Below, one piece after another: positions 1-7,202 of a stretch of 7,695 nt of DNA. The translations under genes and the position numbers were made by a program. This DNA is from Clostridia bacterium (GTDB taxonomy: Bacteria; Bacillota; Clostridia; Christensenellales; Borkfalkiaceae): positions 1 through 7,695 of the forward strand of contig JAGCLN010000202.1 in the NCBI GenBank assembly GCA_017646945.1. Reading direction: 5' to 3'. The notes beneath the pieces were generated by a model. The model saw only the letters and a program-made list of their open reading frames with translations, was not told the origin of the DNA and made no database searches. Positions within the stretch are counted from its first letter, which is position 1. Every line of letters starts with the position of its first letter.

Positions 1-2091
1 AAATCCACTTCGGGTATAAATTTAAAACTCAACGAGTTTTTGCAAGGCGACGTAAGTGACGTTAATTTGGATAAGGCGATACTTAGTTTAGATACCGTTG
101 CTAAGGATTATAAAAAGAGTAGAACGGGTAATGATAAAATTTCTAAGGAACGCCAAACGATAGATGAACTTACTTCAAAAATCGTTAACGCAAGCGCGAT
201 AGAAAGAGCGCTTCCACAAAAACTGCAACGCCTTAGCGAGTTAAAGGGGCAAATTGCCGATTTAAACTCACGTTTTACTTTGGTTGAGAAAGAGAATAAG
301 CGCATAAACGAATACGCTCACTACGAGCAAATTTTGGCTTTAGCCGAAACTTCAAGCGAGAACGCTAAGCAAATTTTAAACAAGTATAGTGGCAAGTTGC
401 CGTCAACGGAAGAGATTTCAAAATTGCAGGCTTTATCGCTTGAAAACGCAACGCTTAAAGCAAAGATGGGTGGCGGTTTATCGAGTGAAGAAGAAACCCG
501 TTACGGTACGCTCAAAACGGTGTTTTCAAACGGCGAACCGAGTGAAGACGAACTCTTGGGCTTAGAATCAAAAATCAACGCTTTAAACACCGCAAAGGCT
601 CGCAAACAAGTTATTCAAAATAGTGAAACCTTTAAAGCCGATAGCGATTTGTTAAGGTTTACTAAAAACCTTCCGTCCGCCGAACAGCTTGCCGAGATGG
701 ACGGTTTAGCAAATGAGCATAAGAGAATTAGTGAAGAATTAAACGCTATGCGTTTAGGTTCTGAGTCAACGGGTAATGCTAAGGGGAACGGCGTTTTCTT
801 AATTTCGTCCTTTATCTTTATCGCTTTAATTATTCTCGGTGCAATACTCACGGTTACGAATCCGTTATTTTTAGTTTTAGCGGGTGTTGGCGCGGTAGGA
901 ACGGCAGTTTGTTTATGCTTGTTCTTAGTTAAAAAATCTGGTGTAAATTCAGGTGTTCAAGCAAAGATAAACGAGTATAGTAGTAAGCAAATGTATCTTG
1001 AAAATAAGATTGAAGTTTACCTAACTTCCTTTGGTTATTCGCTTGCTAACGGCGTTATGTTTGCTTACGCATCGTTTAAAAAAGACTATCAGTCGTTTAT
1101 GAGTTTGCAAAAATCCAAGAGTGAAATTAAAGCGGGCGAGGTTGGTATTGATAACGAAATTTCAAAATTGTCTACCGAGCTTAACTCTTACTTTATTTCC
1201 TATAAGATAGACGAAACTAATTACGTTTCCGCCCTTTCAAAACTTAAAAGCAAAATTAACGAGTATAACAACTTAAAATCGCGTTCGAAATCTATTGAGC
1301 AAACCGTGATAAACGCGAGCGCTAAAATTAGTGAAAACAACTCGGTAATTTCAAACTTTTTGTCAACTTACGGTTTAAATTCGATTGATTTTAACCTTAT
1401 TTTAAAAGATATAAACTTGTACGAGCGCGAGCAAAAATCTTATAATGAACTTACTGAAAAAGCCCGTTTATATAAGGAAGAAAAAGGCATAACCACTAAG
1501 CCTGACAAGTCGCTCGTTGACTTAACTGAACTTAGCGTACGTTTAAATAAGTTAATGGACGAGCAATCCGCATTAAATAGCGAGATTGAAAACGACGAAC
1601 GCCAAGTAGAAATGCTTTCCGGTTACGAATCGGATAAGGCTCAAGCCGAGCAAAAACTTAGCGAATATAATAAAACTTACGATTTATTAACCGCAACTTC
1701 CACCTTGTTAAAAACGGCTGAACAAAACCTTAAAGACCGTTACGTAAAACCCGTAAAAGACGAGTTTATTAAATATTCCACCCTTTTAGAAAGTACGCTT
1801 GGTGAAAAGGTTACTATGACGAAAGACTTTGAGGTTACCTTTGAAAGAAACGGTCAAGAGCGTGGCGAAAAGTATTTAAGTTCGGGCGTAAAGAGTATTT
1901 GCGCGCTTTGTTTCCGCTTAGCGCTTATCAAAAATATGTATAAGGGAACGTCGCCGTTTTTGATTATGGACGACCCGTTCGTATTTTTAGATAACGAGCA
2001 TTTTGAAAAGGTTGAAAAGGTAGTTAAAGCTTTATCTAAAGAAATGCAAATTATTTACTTTACTTGCCACGAAAGTAGAAAAATACAATAA
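1..2091 (+). CDS. SMC/YhaN-like coiled-coil ATPase with membrane hairpin (5'-truncated by window edge)
   Basis: The reading frame is open from base 1, so this is the C-terminal 696 residues of a longer protein; the TTG at 40 is internal and not a credible start. The N-terminal P-loop (Walker A) must lie upstream. Numbering from base 1, the visible part has long Glu/Lys/Asn-rich helical stretches typical of coiled coil (about 20-260 and 315-610). These are interrupted by two hydrophobic segments (about 264-285 and 288-310) that can form a membrane hairpin. The C-terminus is an ABC/SMC head: signature-like LSSGVKS at 626-632, Walker B FLIMDDPF near 653-660, D-loop-like FLDNEHF just after, and an H-loop histidine in FTCHES at 690. 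This architecture matches YhaN-type or RecN/SbcC-related ATPases of Firmicutes, often found beside a phosphoesterase; that partner is not in the window. The substrate is unknown. A role in DNA or envelope maintenance is inference only. Confidence 0.85.
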   Translation, partial: KSTSGINLKLNEFLQGDVSDVNLDKAILSLDTVAKDYKKSRTGNDKISKERQTIDELTSKIVNASAIERALPQKLQRLSELKGQIADLNSRFTLVEKENKRINEYAHYEQILALAETSSENAKQILNKYSGKLPSTEEISKLQALSLENATLKAKMGGGLSSEEETRYGTLKTVFSNGEPSEDELLGLESKINALNTAKARKQVIQNSETFKADSDLLRFTKNLPSAEQLAEMDGLANEHKRISEELNAMRLGSESTGNAKGNGVFLISSFIFIALIILGAILTVTNPLFLVLAGVGAVGTAVCLCLFLVKKSGVNSGVQAKINEYSSKQMYLENKIEVYLTSFGYSLANGVMFAYASFKKDYQSFMSLQKSKSEIKAGEVGIDNEISKLSTELNSYFISYKIDETNYVSALSKLKSKINEYNNLKSRSKSIEQTVINASAKISENNSVISNFLSTYGLNSIDFNLILKDINLYEREQKSYNELTEKARLYKEEKGITTKPDKSLVDLTELSVRLNKLMDEQSALNSEIENDERQVEMLSGYESDKAQAEQKLSEYNKTYDLLTATSTLLKTAEQNLKDRYVKPVKDEFIKYSTLLESTLGEKVTMTKDFEVTFERNGQERGEKYLSSGVKSICALCFRLALIKNMYKGTSPFLIMDDPFVFLDNEHFEKVEKVVKALSKEMQIIYFTCHESRKIQ

Positions 2092-2120
2092 AAAAACAGC
2101 GGTATTTCCGCTGTTTTTTT
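2091..2120. terminator. Bidirectional intrinsic terminator between convergent ATPase gene and hpt
   Basis: A 12-bp perfect inverted repeat (AAAAAACAGCGG at 2091-2102 and CCGCTGTTTTTT at 2108-2119) encloses a 5-nt loop. It has a T run on the plus strand and an A run that becomes a T run on the minus strand. It starts on the last base of the ATPase stop codon and lies 6 nt from the hpt stop codon, so it can end both convergent transcripts. Confidence 0.93.
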
Positions 2121-2125
2121 AATGT

Positions 2126-2656
2126 TTATTTTTCGTATACGCTTCTTGATAAAATTCTAACGTCAGGCAAAGTTCTAAAATCTTCATTGTAGTCAAGGCC
2201 GTAACCTACAACGAATTCGTCAGGAATTGCATAGCCTACGTAATCAACCGCAACTTCCCTAAGTCTTCTATCAGGCTTGTCTAAGAAAGCGCAAATCTTA
2301 ACTGACGCAGGGTTTCTCGTAGCGAGAAGATTTTTAAGATTGTATAAGGTGTTGCCCGAATCGATAATATCTTCAACGATAATAACGTGTTTACCTTCAA
2401 TATCGCTTGCAAGGTCGGTTTTAATTTTTAAAATACCCGAAGATTCCGTGCTTGAACCGTAACTTGAAACACACATAAAGTCAAGTTGAGCAGGGATAGT
2501 TAAGTATCTAAGTAAATCCGCAGTGAAAAACATACTGCCTTTCATAATGCAGATAAATACGGGATTAAGGCCTTCGTAGTCTTTACTGATTTGAGCCGAG
2601 ATTTCTTTAACCTTTTTATCGATTTCTTCTTTTGAAATTAAAACTCTATCAAACAT
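2126..2656 (-). CDS. hpt: Hypoxanthine(-guanine) phosphoribosyltransferase
   Basis: This cytosolic purine-salvage enzyme transfers the phosphoribosyl group of PRPP to hypoxanthine and/or guanine, giving IMP or GMP. The 176-residue length is normal for bacterial HPRT. Visible family motifs in order are: MKGS at 38-41 (PRPP/pyrophosphate loop I); SYGSST at 65-70 (flexible catalytic loop II); the PRPP-binding loop VIIVEDIIDSGNT at 91-103 with its acidic Glu-Asp pair; DKPDRR at 126-131 (purine-contacting lysine region); and VGYGLDYNEDFR at 150-161 near the C-terminus. The ATG at 2656 is supported by AAAGGA (2663-2668) six nucleotides upstream. It lies downstream of rpmB on the same strand, separated by an intrinsic terminator, so expression needs read-through or its own weak promoter (TGTTATATT extended -10 near 2679-2687). 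Hypoxanthine versus guanine preference cannot be read from sequence. Confidence 0.96.
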   Translation of the reverse strand: MFDRVLISKEEIDKKVKEISAQISKDYEGLNPVFICIMKGSMFFTADLLRYLTIPAQLDFMCVSSYGSSTESSGILKIKTDLASDIEGKHVIIVEDIIDSGNTLYNLKNLLATRNPASVKICAFLDKPDRRLREVAVDYVGYAIPDEFVVGYGLDYNEDFRTLPDVRILSRSVYEK

Positions 2657-2678
2657 AATAAATCCTTTGTAAAAGCTG

Positions 2679-2687
2679 AATATAACA
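2679..2687 (-). promoter_or_regulatory. Possible extended -10 promoter for hpt
   Basis: On the minus strand TGT-TATATT (TGn extended -10, with the -10 hexamer at 2679-2684) lies just after the rpmB terminator and about 10 nt upstream of the hpt Shine-Dalgarno. No good -35 hexamer is found at 16-18 nt, because that stretch is occupied by the terminator stem. It would give hpt a very short leader. Read-through from rpmB is the alternative. Confidence 0.3.
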
Positions 2688-2711
2688 AAAAAGACCGCTA
2701 AATGCAGTCTT
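2684..2711 (-). terminator. Intrinsic terminator after rpmB
   Basis: On the minus strand the stem AAGACTGC / GCGGTCTT (8 bp with one G-U pair, arms at 2711-2704 and 2698-2691) has a 5-nt loop and is followed by a run of six Ts counting the end of the stem. It sits 7 nt after the rpmB stop codon and before the hpt leader, so it probably reduces read-through from the ribosomal protein gene into hpt. Confidence 0.85.
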
Positions 2712-2718
2712 AGATGTT

Positions 2719-2907
2719 TTAAGCTCTTTCTACTTTTTTGCTTTTAAGACAACGTGCACAAACGTATTCAGAACTTACTACACCGTCGTTAACAACTCTT
2801 ACTTTTTGAACGTTAGCGTTGTATAAGCGGGGAGTTTTACGGTTACTGTGGCTTACTTTATTGCCGGATAATTTACCTTTTCCGCAAACGCTACATACTT
2901 TTGACAT
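2719..2907 (-). CDS. rpmB: 50S ribosomal protein L28 (bL28), zinc-ribbon form
   Basis: This is a small basic protein of the large ribosomal subunit. The start is set at the ATG at 2907 (62 residues) because GGAGGT at 2915-2920 lies 7 nt upstream. A GTG three codons earlier is in frame but overlaps that Shine-Dalgarno and is unlikely to be used. The N-terminus reads MSKVCSVCGKG, followed by the L28 signature around residues 17-28 (VSHSNRKT). Cysteines at 5, 8, 50 and 53 form two CxxC pairs, marking the zinc-binding C+ variant; many bacteria also keep or replace it with a cysteine-less C- paralogue under zinc limitation (family knowledge; no zinc-regulator site was identified here). It is transcribed divergently from the YloU-family gene, as in Bacillus, from a good promoter at 2953-2981. 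Confidence 0.96.
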   Translation of the reverse strand: MSKVCSVCGKGKLSGNKVSHSNRKTPRLYNANVQKVRVVNDGVVSSEYVCARCLKSKKVERA

Positions 2908-2952
2908 AAAATGCACCTCCGAAAAAAATGCTCATAGTTATTTTGCATATAT

Positions 2953-2981
2953 ACTTTATCATTATTCGCCAAAAAAAGCAA
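2953..2981 (-). promoter_or_regulatory. Promoter of rpmB (-hpt)
   Basis: On the minus strand, TTGCTT (2976-2981), a 17-nt spacer, then TAAAGT (2953-2958) preceded by TGA form an extended -10 promoter of the housekeeping sigma-A type. The expected start is near 2946, giving a leader of roughly 40 nt before the rpmB ATG. No riboswitch-like fold was recognised in that short leader. Confidence 0.75.
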
Positions 2982-3049
2982 CAATTTTAATGATAAATAA
3001 TAAATTATTTTTTAGTAATATCAAAATTTTTCAAAAAGTTTTATTTTTG

Positions 3050-3078
3050 TTGCAAAATTGCCCCAAATATTGTAAAAT
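3050..3078 (+). promoter_or_regulatory. Promoter of the yloU-fakA-recG unit
   Basis: TTGCAA (3050-3055), an exact 17-nt spacer and TAAAAT (3073-3078) match the sigma-A consensus well. The expected start is near 3085, leaving a leader of about 23 nt containing the ribosome binding site AAGGAG (3096-3101). No other good promoter was seen before recG, so the three genes are likely co-transcribed from here. Confidence 0.75.
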
Positions 3079-3107
3079 AAGTATATATTGATTTTAAGGA
3101 GAGAGTT

Positions 3108-3458
3108 ATGGCGATTAAAACCAACAACGCGTGCGGTATAATTTCTATATCAGATAACGCTATTGCGCAAATAGCGGCTCAAGCATCGCTTGACTGTTAT
3201 GGTATTGTTGAACTCGTATCACGCCATTTTAAAGACTCTCTTTTCGTTATGCTCGGTAAAGGTAAGCGCGCTAAGGGCGTTAAGGTTGAGATTAAAAATA
3301 GCCGTATCTTTATCGAAGTTTCCGTTATTATCAAGTTCGGCGTGTCAATTTCAGCGGTTGCTGATAGTTTAAAAGAAACTATCAAGTATAACGTTGAAAA
3401 GTTTACTGGTATGGTTGTTGACACGGTTGACGTTAATATTACGGGTGTTAAACTTTGA
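3108..3458 (+). CDS. Asp23/Gls24 family envelope stress-type protein (YloU-like)
   Basis: This 116-residue protein has the typical length and pattern of the YloU branch of the Asp23/Gls24 (DUF322) family. The N-terminal GIISISDNAIAQIAAQAS (residues 10-27) is the usual family opening. A central CYGIVEL (30-36) is followed by alternating beta strands (VKVEIKN, IFIEVSVIIKFG) and a helix leading to VDTVDVNITGVKL at the C-terminus. There is no signal peptide or membrane segment, so it is cytosolic or peripherally membrane-associated. The start ATG is fixed by AAGGAG six nucleotides upstream. It lies 19 nt before fakA, the same pairing as yloU-yloV in Bacillus. Family members are linked to cell-envelope stress and alkaline shock, but the biochemical role of YloU is not established; a functional link to fatty acid kinase is inferred only from conserved adjacency. 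Confidence 0.92.
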   Translation: MAIKTNNACGIISISDNAIAQIAAQASLDCYGIVELVSRHFKDSLFVMLGKGKRAKGVKVEIKNSRIFIEVSVIIKFGVSISAVADSLKETIKYNVEKFTGMVVDTVDVNITGVKL

Positions 3459-3477
3459 TTTCACAGGAGTTTTTTGA

Positions 3478-5100
3478 ATGAAAACTATTAACGGCGTAAT
3501 GCTGTCTAAAATGATTACGAACGCGTCAAAATTATTAGATTTCCATAGGGAAAAAATTGACGCGCTTAACGTATTCCCGGTGCCCGATGGCGATACCGGT
3601 ACGAATATGTCTTTAACCGTAAAGTCTGCGGTTAAGGAGCTTAAAAATATTAAATCTAATACCGTTGCGGAAGTTTGCGATGCCGTTACCAAAGGCGCTT
3701 TAAGGGGTGCAAGGGGTAACTCGGGCGTTATTACTTCGCAAGTATTTAGGGGTATTTGTTCAGTTCTTGGTAAGGCTCAAGAAGTTGACGTAAAGGTTTT
3801 TGTCAAGGCTATGAAGCAAGCGACTGAAGTTGCTTACGGCGCTGTATCTAAGCCTAAGGAAGGCACTATGCTTAGCGTATGTAAAGCGATGAGCGAAGCG
3901 GCTTCTTCTTCAAAAGCAAAAGTGTTTACCGACTTGTTTGAAGACGTTATTAAGGCTGGTGACGTTGCTTTGGCTTACACCCCCGAGCAACTTCCCGTAC
4001 TTAAAAAAGCGGGCGTAGTTGACAGCGGTGGTATGGGTTTACTTACTATCTTTAAAGGTATGCAAAAAGCCCTTTTAGGTGAAGAAATTGAACTTACCGA
4101 AGAAGATATTGAGCCCGTTAAGGAAGAAGAAAAGCACGACCACGCCGATATTTTTAGCCTTGGCGCTATAGAATTCGGCTATTGTACTGAGTTTTTCATT
4201 ATAAATATTAAGAAAAAGACCACTCTTGCCGCAATAGATAGATTCCGTGAATATTTAATGACTATCGGCGATAGCGTTATCGTTGTAGGCGACTTAGAGT
4301 TCGTTAAAGTTCACGTTCACACAAACAACCCTGGTAGAGCGTTGTCGCACGCATTAGAACTTGGCGAAGTTGACAAGGTTAAGATTGAGAACATGCTCGA
4401 GCAAAACCGTGAACTCGTTAAAAAGTACGAAGCGGAAAGAAAAGAAATGGGTATGCTTGCAATTTGTTCAGGCAAGGGCTTTGAAGAAATGTTTAAAGAC
4501 GTAGGCGTTGACGGTGTTGTTGAAGGTGGTCAAACTATGAATCCTTCCGCAAGCGACATTGCTGATGCCGTTATGCGTATCAACGCTAAAAACGTTTTCG
4601 TATTCCCCAACAATAAAAACATTACTTTGGCGGCGGAACAATCAAAGCAACTCGTTGAAAATAGAAACGTTTTAGTAATTCCTACTAAAAATGTACCGCA
4701 AGGTATTATTGCAGCGCTTGAGTTTAATCCTGAAGAATCCCCGTCGGTTAACAAAATCAATATGCTTCACGCTATTGATAACGTAACTGCAGGTCAGGTA
4801 ACTTACGCGGTTAGAAGTAGTAAAACTGATGGTTTCAATCTTAAAACGGGCGATATTATCGGTCTTAACGATAAAAAGATACTTTCTAAAGCAGATAATA
4901 TTGCAGACGGCGTTAAAGGCCTTATCGAAAAACTCGCAACTGACTCTCATTCGCTTGTAAATCTTTATTACGGTGAAGACGTTAATGAGGAAGATGCGGA
5001 AAAGGTAGCCGACTATATTAGGGAATCGTTCCCGTCGCTTGACGTTGAACTTTTCTTTGGTGGTCAGGCAGTTTACTACTATATAGTTTCACTTGAGTAA
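3478..5100 (+). CDS. fakA: Fatty acid kinase catalytic subunit FakA (DhaL/DAK2 domain protein, YloV-like)
   Basis: FakA phosphorylates fatty acids presented by a FakB (DegV-family) carrier protein, giving acyl-phosphate for phospholipid synthesis from exogenous fatty acids. The 540-residue length is usual. The N-terminal DAK2/DhaL kinase domain (about 1-200) shows the Mg-nucleotide motif PVPDGDTGTNM with D37 and D39, the glycine loop GARGNSG at 77-83, and GVVDSGGMG at 179-187. An acidic linker with KEEEKHDH follows. The middle domain contains C236 (GYCTEFF) and H279/H281 (VHVHTN), matching the Cys-His-His metal site described for FakA. The C-terminal domain (about 325-540), expected to contact FakB, includes VFVFPNNKN and ends with YYYIVSLE. 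The start ATG has AGGAG (3465-3469) eight nucleotides upstream. No fakB gene is in the window, so the carrier must be encoded elsewhere. Its stop codon is in frame with recG. Confidence 0.94.
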   Translation: MKTINGVMLSKMITNASKLLDFHREKIDALNVFPVPDGDTGTNMSLTVKSAVKELKNIKSNTVAEVCDAVTKGALRGARGNSGVITSQVFRGICSVLGKAQEVDVKVFVKAMKQATEVAYGAVSKPKEGTMLSVCKAMSEAASSSKAKVFTDLFEDVIKAGDVALAYTPEQLPVLKKAGVVDSGGMGLLTIFKGMQKALLGEEIELTEEDIEPVKEEEKHDHADIFSLGAIEFGYCTEFFIINIKKKTTLAAIDRFREYLMTIGDSVIVVGDLEFVKVHVHTNNPGRALSHALELGEVDKVKIENMLEQNRELVKKYEAERKEMGMLAICSGKGFEEMFKDVGVDGVVEGGQTMNPSASDIADAVMRINAKNVFVFPNNKNITLAAEQSKQLVENRNVLVIPTKNVPQGIIAALEFNPEESPSVNKINMLHAIDNVTAGQVTYAVRSSKTDGFNLKTGDIIGLNDKKILSKADNIADGVKGLIEKLATDSHSLVNLYYGEDVNEEDAEKVADYIRESFPSLDVELFFGGQAVYYYIVSLE

Positions 5101-5131
5101 GGAGAAGGGGACGGTTTATTCCGTTCCCTTT
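5099..5131 (+). promoter_or_regulatory. Distant Shine-Dalgarno plus hairpin in the fakA-recG junction
   Basis: AAGGAG (5099-5104) overlaps the fakA stop codon but is 41 nt from the recG ATG. Between them is an 11-bp stem (5104-5114 with 5121-5131, two G-U pairs, 6-nt loop) followed by TCGTTATTTTATTG. The hairpin could act as a weak terminator or attenuator. Alternatively it could shorten the effective distance between Shine-Dalgarno and start codon to about 15 nt. No other ribosome binding site is seen directly before the recG ATG. The structure is visible by eye; its function is inference. Confidence 0.5.
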
Positions 5132-5145
5132 CGTTATTTTATTGT

Positions 5146-7155
5146 ATGAAGTTAAAAGACGTGAAGTACGTATCTGATAAAAGGATACAAGACTTAAAAA
5201 AACTTTCCATAAACACGGCTGAAGACCTTATCAATCACTTTCCAAGAAATTATCTTGATTTGACTTCGGTTACCCCGCTTAGCCAAGCGTACAACAACGA
5301 TTTCGTTTTAACGCTTGCAACGGTGGAAGTAGAACCGCGCCAAGCAAGTGGTGGTAGGGTGAAATACGTTAAGGCGTTATGTTCGCAAGGAGCGGACACT
5401 TTTAGTGTGGTTTGGTTTAACCAACCCTACGTTGTTGGAAAGTTAAAGTCGGGGGAAAGGTACTTCTTTTACGGTAGAGTTCAAATTAAATACGGTATGA
5501 TTTCTATGACGAATCCCGTGTTCGAACCAGTTGATAAAAACGTTAGATTAAAAGGGTATATGCCTGTTTATACCGTTAAGGGTAACTTAACCCAAAGCGG
5601 AATGAAAACGATTTGTCTAAGCGCGGTAAATTCTTTAAATCCATCCTCGTCAATCCCTTTATATCTTCAACAAAAATACGCTTTATCCCCACTTAACAAG
5701 GCGTATTTAGAAGTTCACTCGCCAAGTAGCGAAAACGCGTTAAAAAACGCAAGCGATAGAATTGCTTTGGAAGAATATTTCAAATTAATTTCCGCGTTTA
5801 AGATAATAAAAGGTGATAAAAAGCAGGTAAAACCGCGTAATTATAGCATTTCTGCCGATAAATTAGCGGAATTTGCAAAGCGTTTCCCTTTTGAGTTTAC
5901 TAAAGGTCAAAAGCAAGCGGTAAATGAAATTTTTACCGATTTAAAAAGCCCTTTCACAATGAATAGGCTTCTTCAAGGCGACGTTGGTAGCGGTAAAACC
6001 GCGGTATCGCTTTGCGCATTATACGTTGCGTTATACTCAGGGTATCAATGCGCCCTTTTATCACCGACCGAAGTTTTGGCTAAGCAAAATTACGCGGTTT
6101 GCAAAAAGTATTTAAAAGAGTATGAAATAGGTTATTTATCCGGCAGTTTAACCGCTACCGAGAAAAAATCAATCAAGGCAAAACTTTTAAGTGGTGAAAT
6201 CAAATTGTTAGTTGGAACGCACGCGGTACTTCAAGAAAACGTTGAATTTGAAAATTTGGCTTTGTGCGTGTGTGACGAACAACAACGTTTTGGCGTAGCG
6301 CAGAGAAACAGCCTTGAAGAAAAGGGAATTTATACCGATACGCTAGTTATGAGTGCAACGCCGATACCGAGAACGCTATCGTTAATTTTCTATGGTGACC
6401 TTGATATTTCAACCATTTTAGATAAACCCGTTGGAAGAACTGAAATTCAAACGAGCGTCGTTCCGCTTAGAAAATACGAAGATATGTTAGGTTTTGTTAC
6501 CGAGCAAGCCAAAAAAGGTTTCCAAACGTATTTCGTTTGCCCAAAGATTGAGTTTGATGATGAAAGTGACGTTTTGTCGGCAAAAGAGTTGTACGAAGAG
6601 CTTTCCACCGTTTTGTCCGGCGTTAAAGTAGGGCTTTTGCACGGAAAAATGAAAGATAAAGAAAAATTATCCGTAATGCAAGACTTTAAGGATAAAAAGT
6701 TTGACGTTTTAGTTTCAACAACCGTTATCGAAGTAGGCGTAGACGTTCCCGATGCAACCGTAATGGTGATTATGAGCGCCGAGCGTTTCGGCTTGTCGCA
6801 ACTGCATCAATTAAGGGGAAGAGTGGGTAGGTCTGATAAAAAGAGTTATTGTTTCTTGCTTTGTACTAAGGAAAGCGAAAAGGCTATTGAAAGGCTAAGC
6901 GCGTTAAAAACTTGTTCAGACGGTTTCAAGATTAGTGAAATTGACTTTGATATGCGTGGCGGTGGCGATTTGCTCGGTGAACGTCAATCGGGTAGGATAC
7001 TCACAACACTTAAAGGTTTAAAATACTCTAATAAAACGGTGTTTACAGCAAAGGCGTTATCTGATGAAGCGTTTAAGTTAGAATCAAATATACCATACCT
7101 TAAAAAACACGCCCTTGAATTATATGAAAAACTTAAAAACGTAACCTTAAACTAA
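5146..7155 (+). CDS. recG: ATP-dependent DNA helicase RecG
   Basis: This superfamily 2 translocase reverses stalled replication forks and processes branched DNA. The 669-residue length is normal. The N-terminal wedge/OB region (about 1-145) includes the usual VKYVSDKRIQDLKKL and INHFPRNY openings. Helicase motifs in order: FTKGQKQAV at 251-259; Walker A GDVGSGKT at 278-285; LLSPTEVLAKQ at 304-314; GTHAVL at 357-362; motif II DEQQRFG at 377-383; SATPIPRT at 403-410; LVSTTVIEVGVDVPDA at 522-537; QLHQLRGRVGRS at 552-563; and the C-terminal TRG-type segment MRGGGDLLGERQSG at 603-616. Two departures from the common family pattern are Q380 where DEQH is normal, and RGGGD where RGPGD is common. The reading frame is intact. 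The start was chosen because homologous N-termini align here, despite no nearby Shine-Dalgarno. It is the last gene of the unit, followed at once by a strong terminator. Confidence 0.96.
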   Translation: MKLKDVKYVSDKRIQDLKKLSINTAEDLINHFPRNYLDLTSVTPLSQAYNNDFVLTLATVEVEPRQASGGRVKYVKALCSQGADTFSVVWFNQPYVVGKLKSGERYFFYGRVQIKYGMISMTNPVFEPVDKNVRLKGYMPVYTVKGNLTQSGMKTICLSAVNSLNPSSSIPLYLQQKYALSPLNKAYLEVHSPSSENALKNASDRIALEEYFKLISAFKIIKGDKKQVKPRNYSISADKLAEFAKRFPFEFTKGQKQAVNEIFTDLKSPFTMNRLLQGDVGSGKTAVSLCALYVALYSGYQCALLSPTEVLAKQNYAVCKKYLKEYEIGYLSGSLTATEKKSIKAKLLSGEIKLLVGTHAVLQENVEFENLALCVCDEQQRFGVAQRNSLEEKGIYTDTLVMSATPIPRTLSLIFYGDLDISTILDKPVGRTEIQTSVVPLRKYEDMLGFVTEQAKKGFQTYFVCPKIEFDDESDVLSAKELYEELSTVLSGVKVGLLHGKMKDKEKLSVMQDFKDKKFDVLVSTTVIEVGVDVPDATVMVIMSAERFGLSQLHQLRGRVGRSDKKSYCFLLCTKESEKAIERLSALKTCSDGFKISEIDFDMRGGGDLLGERQSGRILTTLKGLKYSNKTVFTAKALSDEAFKLESNIPYLKKHALELYEKLKNVTLN

Positions 7156-7157
7156 AA

Positions 7158-7190
7158 AAAAGAACTTGCGCTTTGCAAGTTCTTTTAATT
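7158..7190 (+). terminator. Intrinsic terminator after recG
   Basis: A 12-bp perfect stem (AAAAGAACTTGC at 7158-7169 and GCAAGTTCTTTT at 7175-7186) has a 5-nt loop. A further T-rich tract extends to about 7193. It begins 3 nt after the recG stop codon. The A run on the left arm would also allow some termination of minus-strand transcripts. Confidence 0.93.
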
Positions 7191-7202
7191 TTTGTTAGAT
7201 TT

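Noticed and set aside
40..42. TTG at base 40 as the true start of the ATPase.
   Set aside because: The frame is open to base 1 with sensible protein sequence, there is no Shine-Dalgarno before it, and the family requires an N-terminal Walker A that would lie further upstream.
108..851. Minus-strand open frames inside the SMC-like ATPase gene (108-305 and 615-851).
   Set aside because: They are shadows of the long plus-strand frame, without ribosome binding sites or recognisable domains.
2908..2916. GTG start adding three residues to L28.
   Set aside because: This GTG overlaps the GGAGGT Shine-Dalgarno; the ATG at 2907 is correctly spaced and matches the usual MSKVC N-terminus.
2819..3091. 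A 90-codon plus-strand open frame across the rpmB start and the divergent promoter region.
   Set aside because: It overlaps rpmB antisense and both promoters, has no ribosome binding site and resembles no known protein; it reflects AT-rich intergenic sequence.
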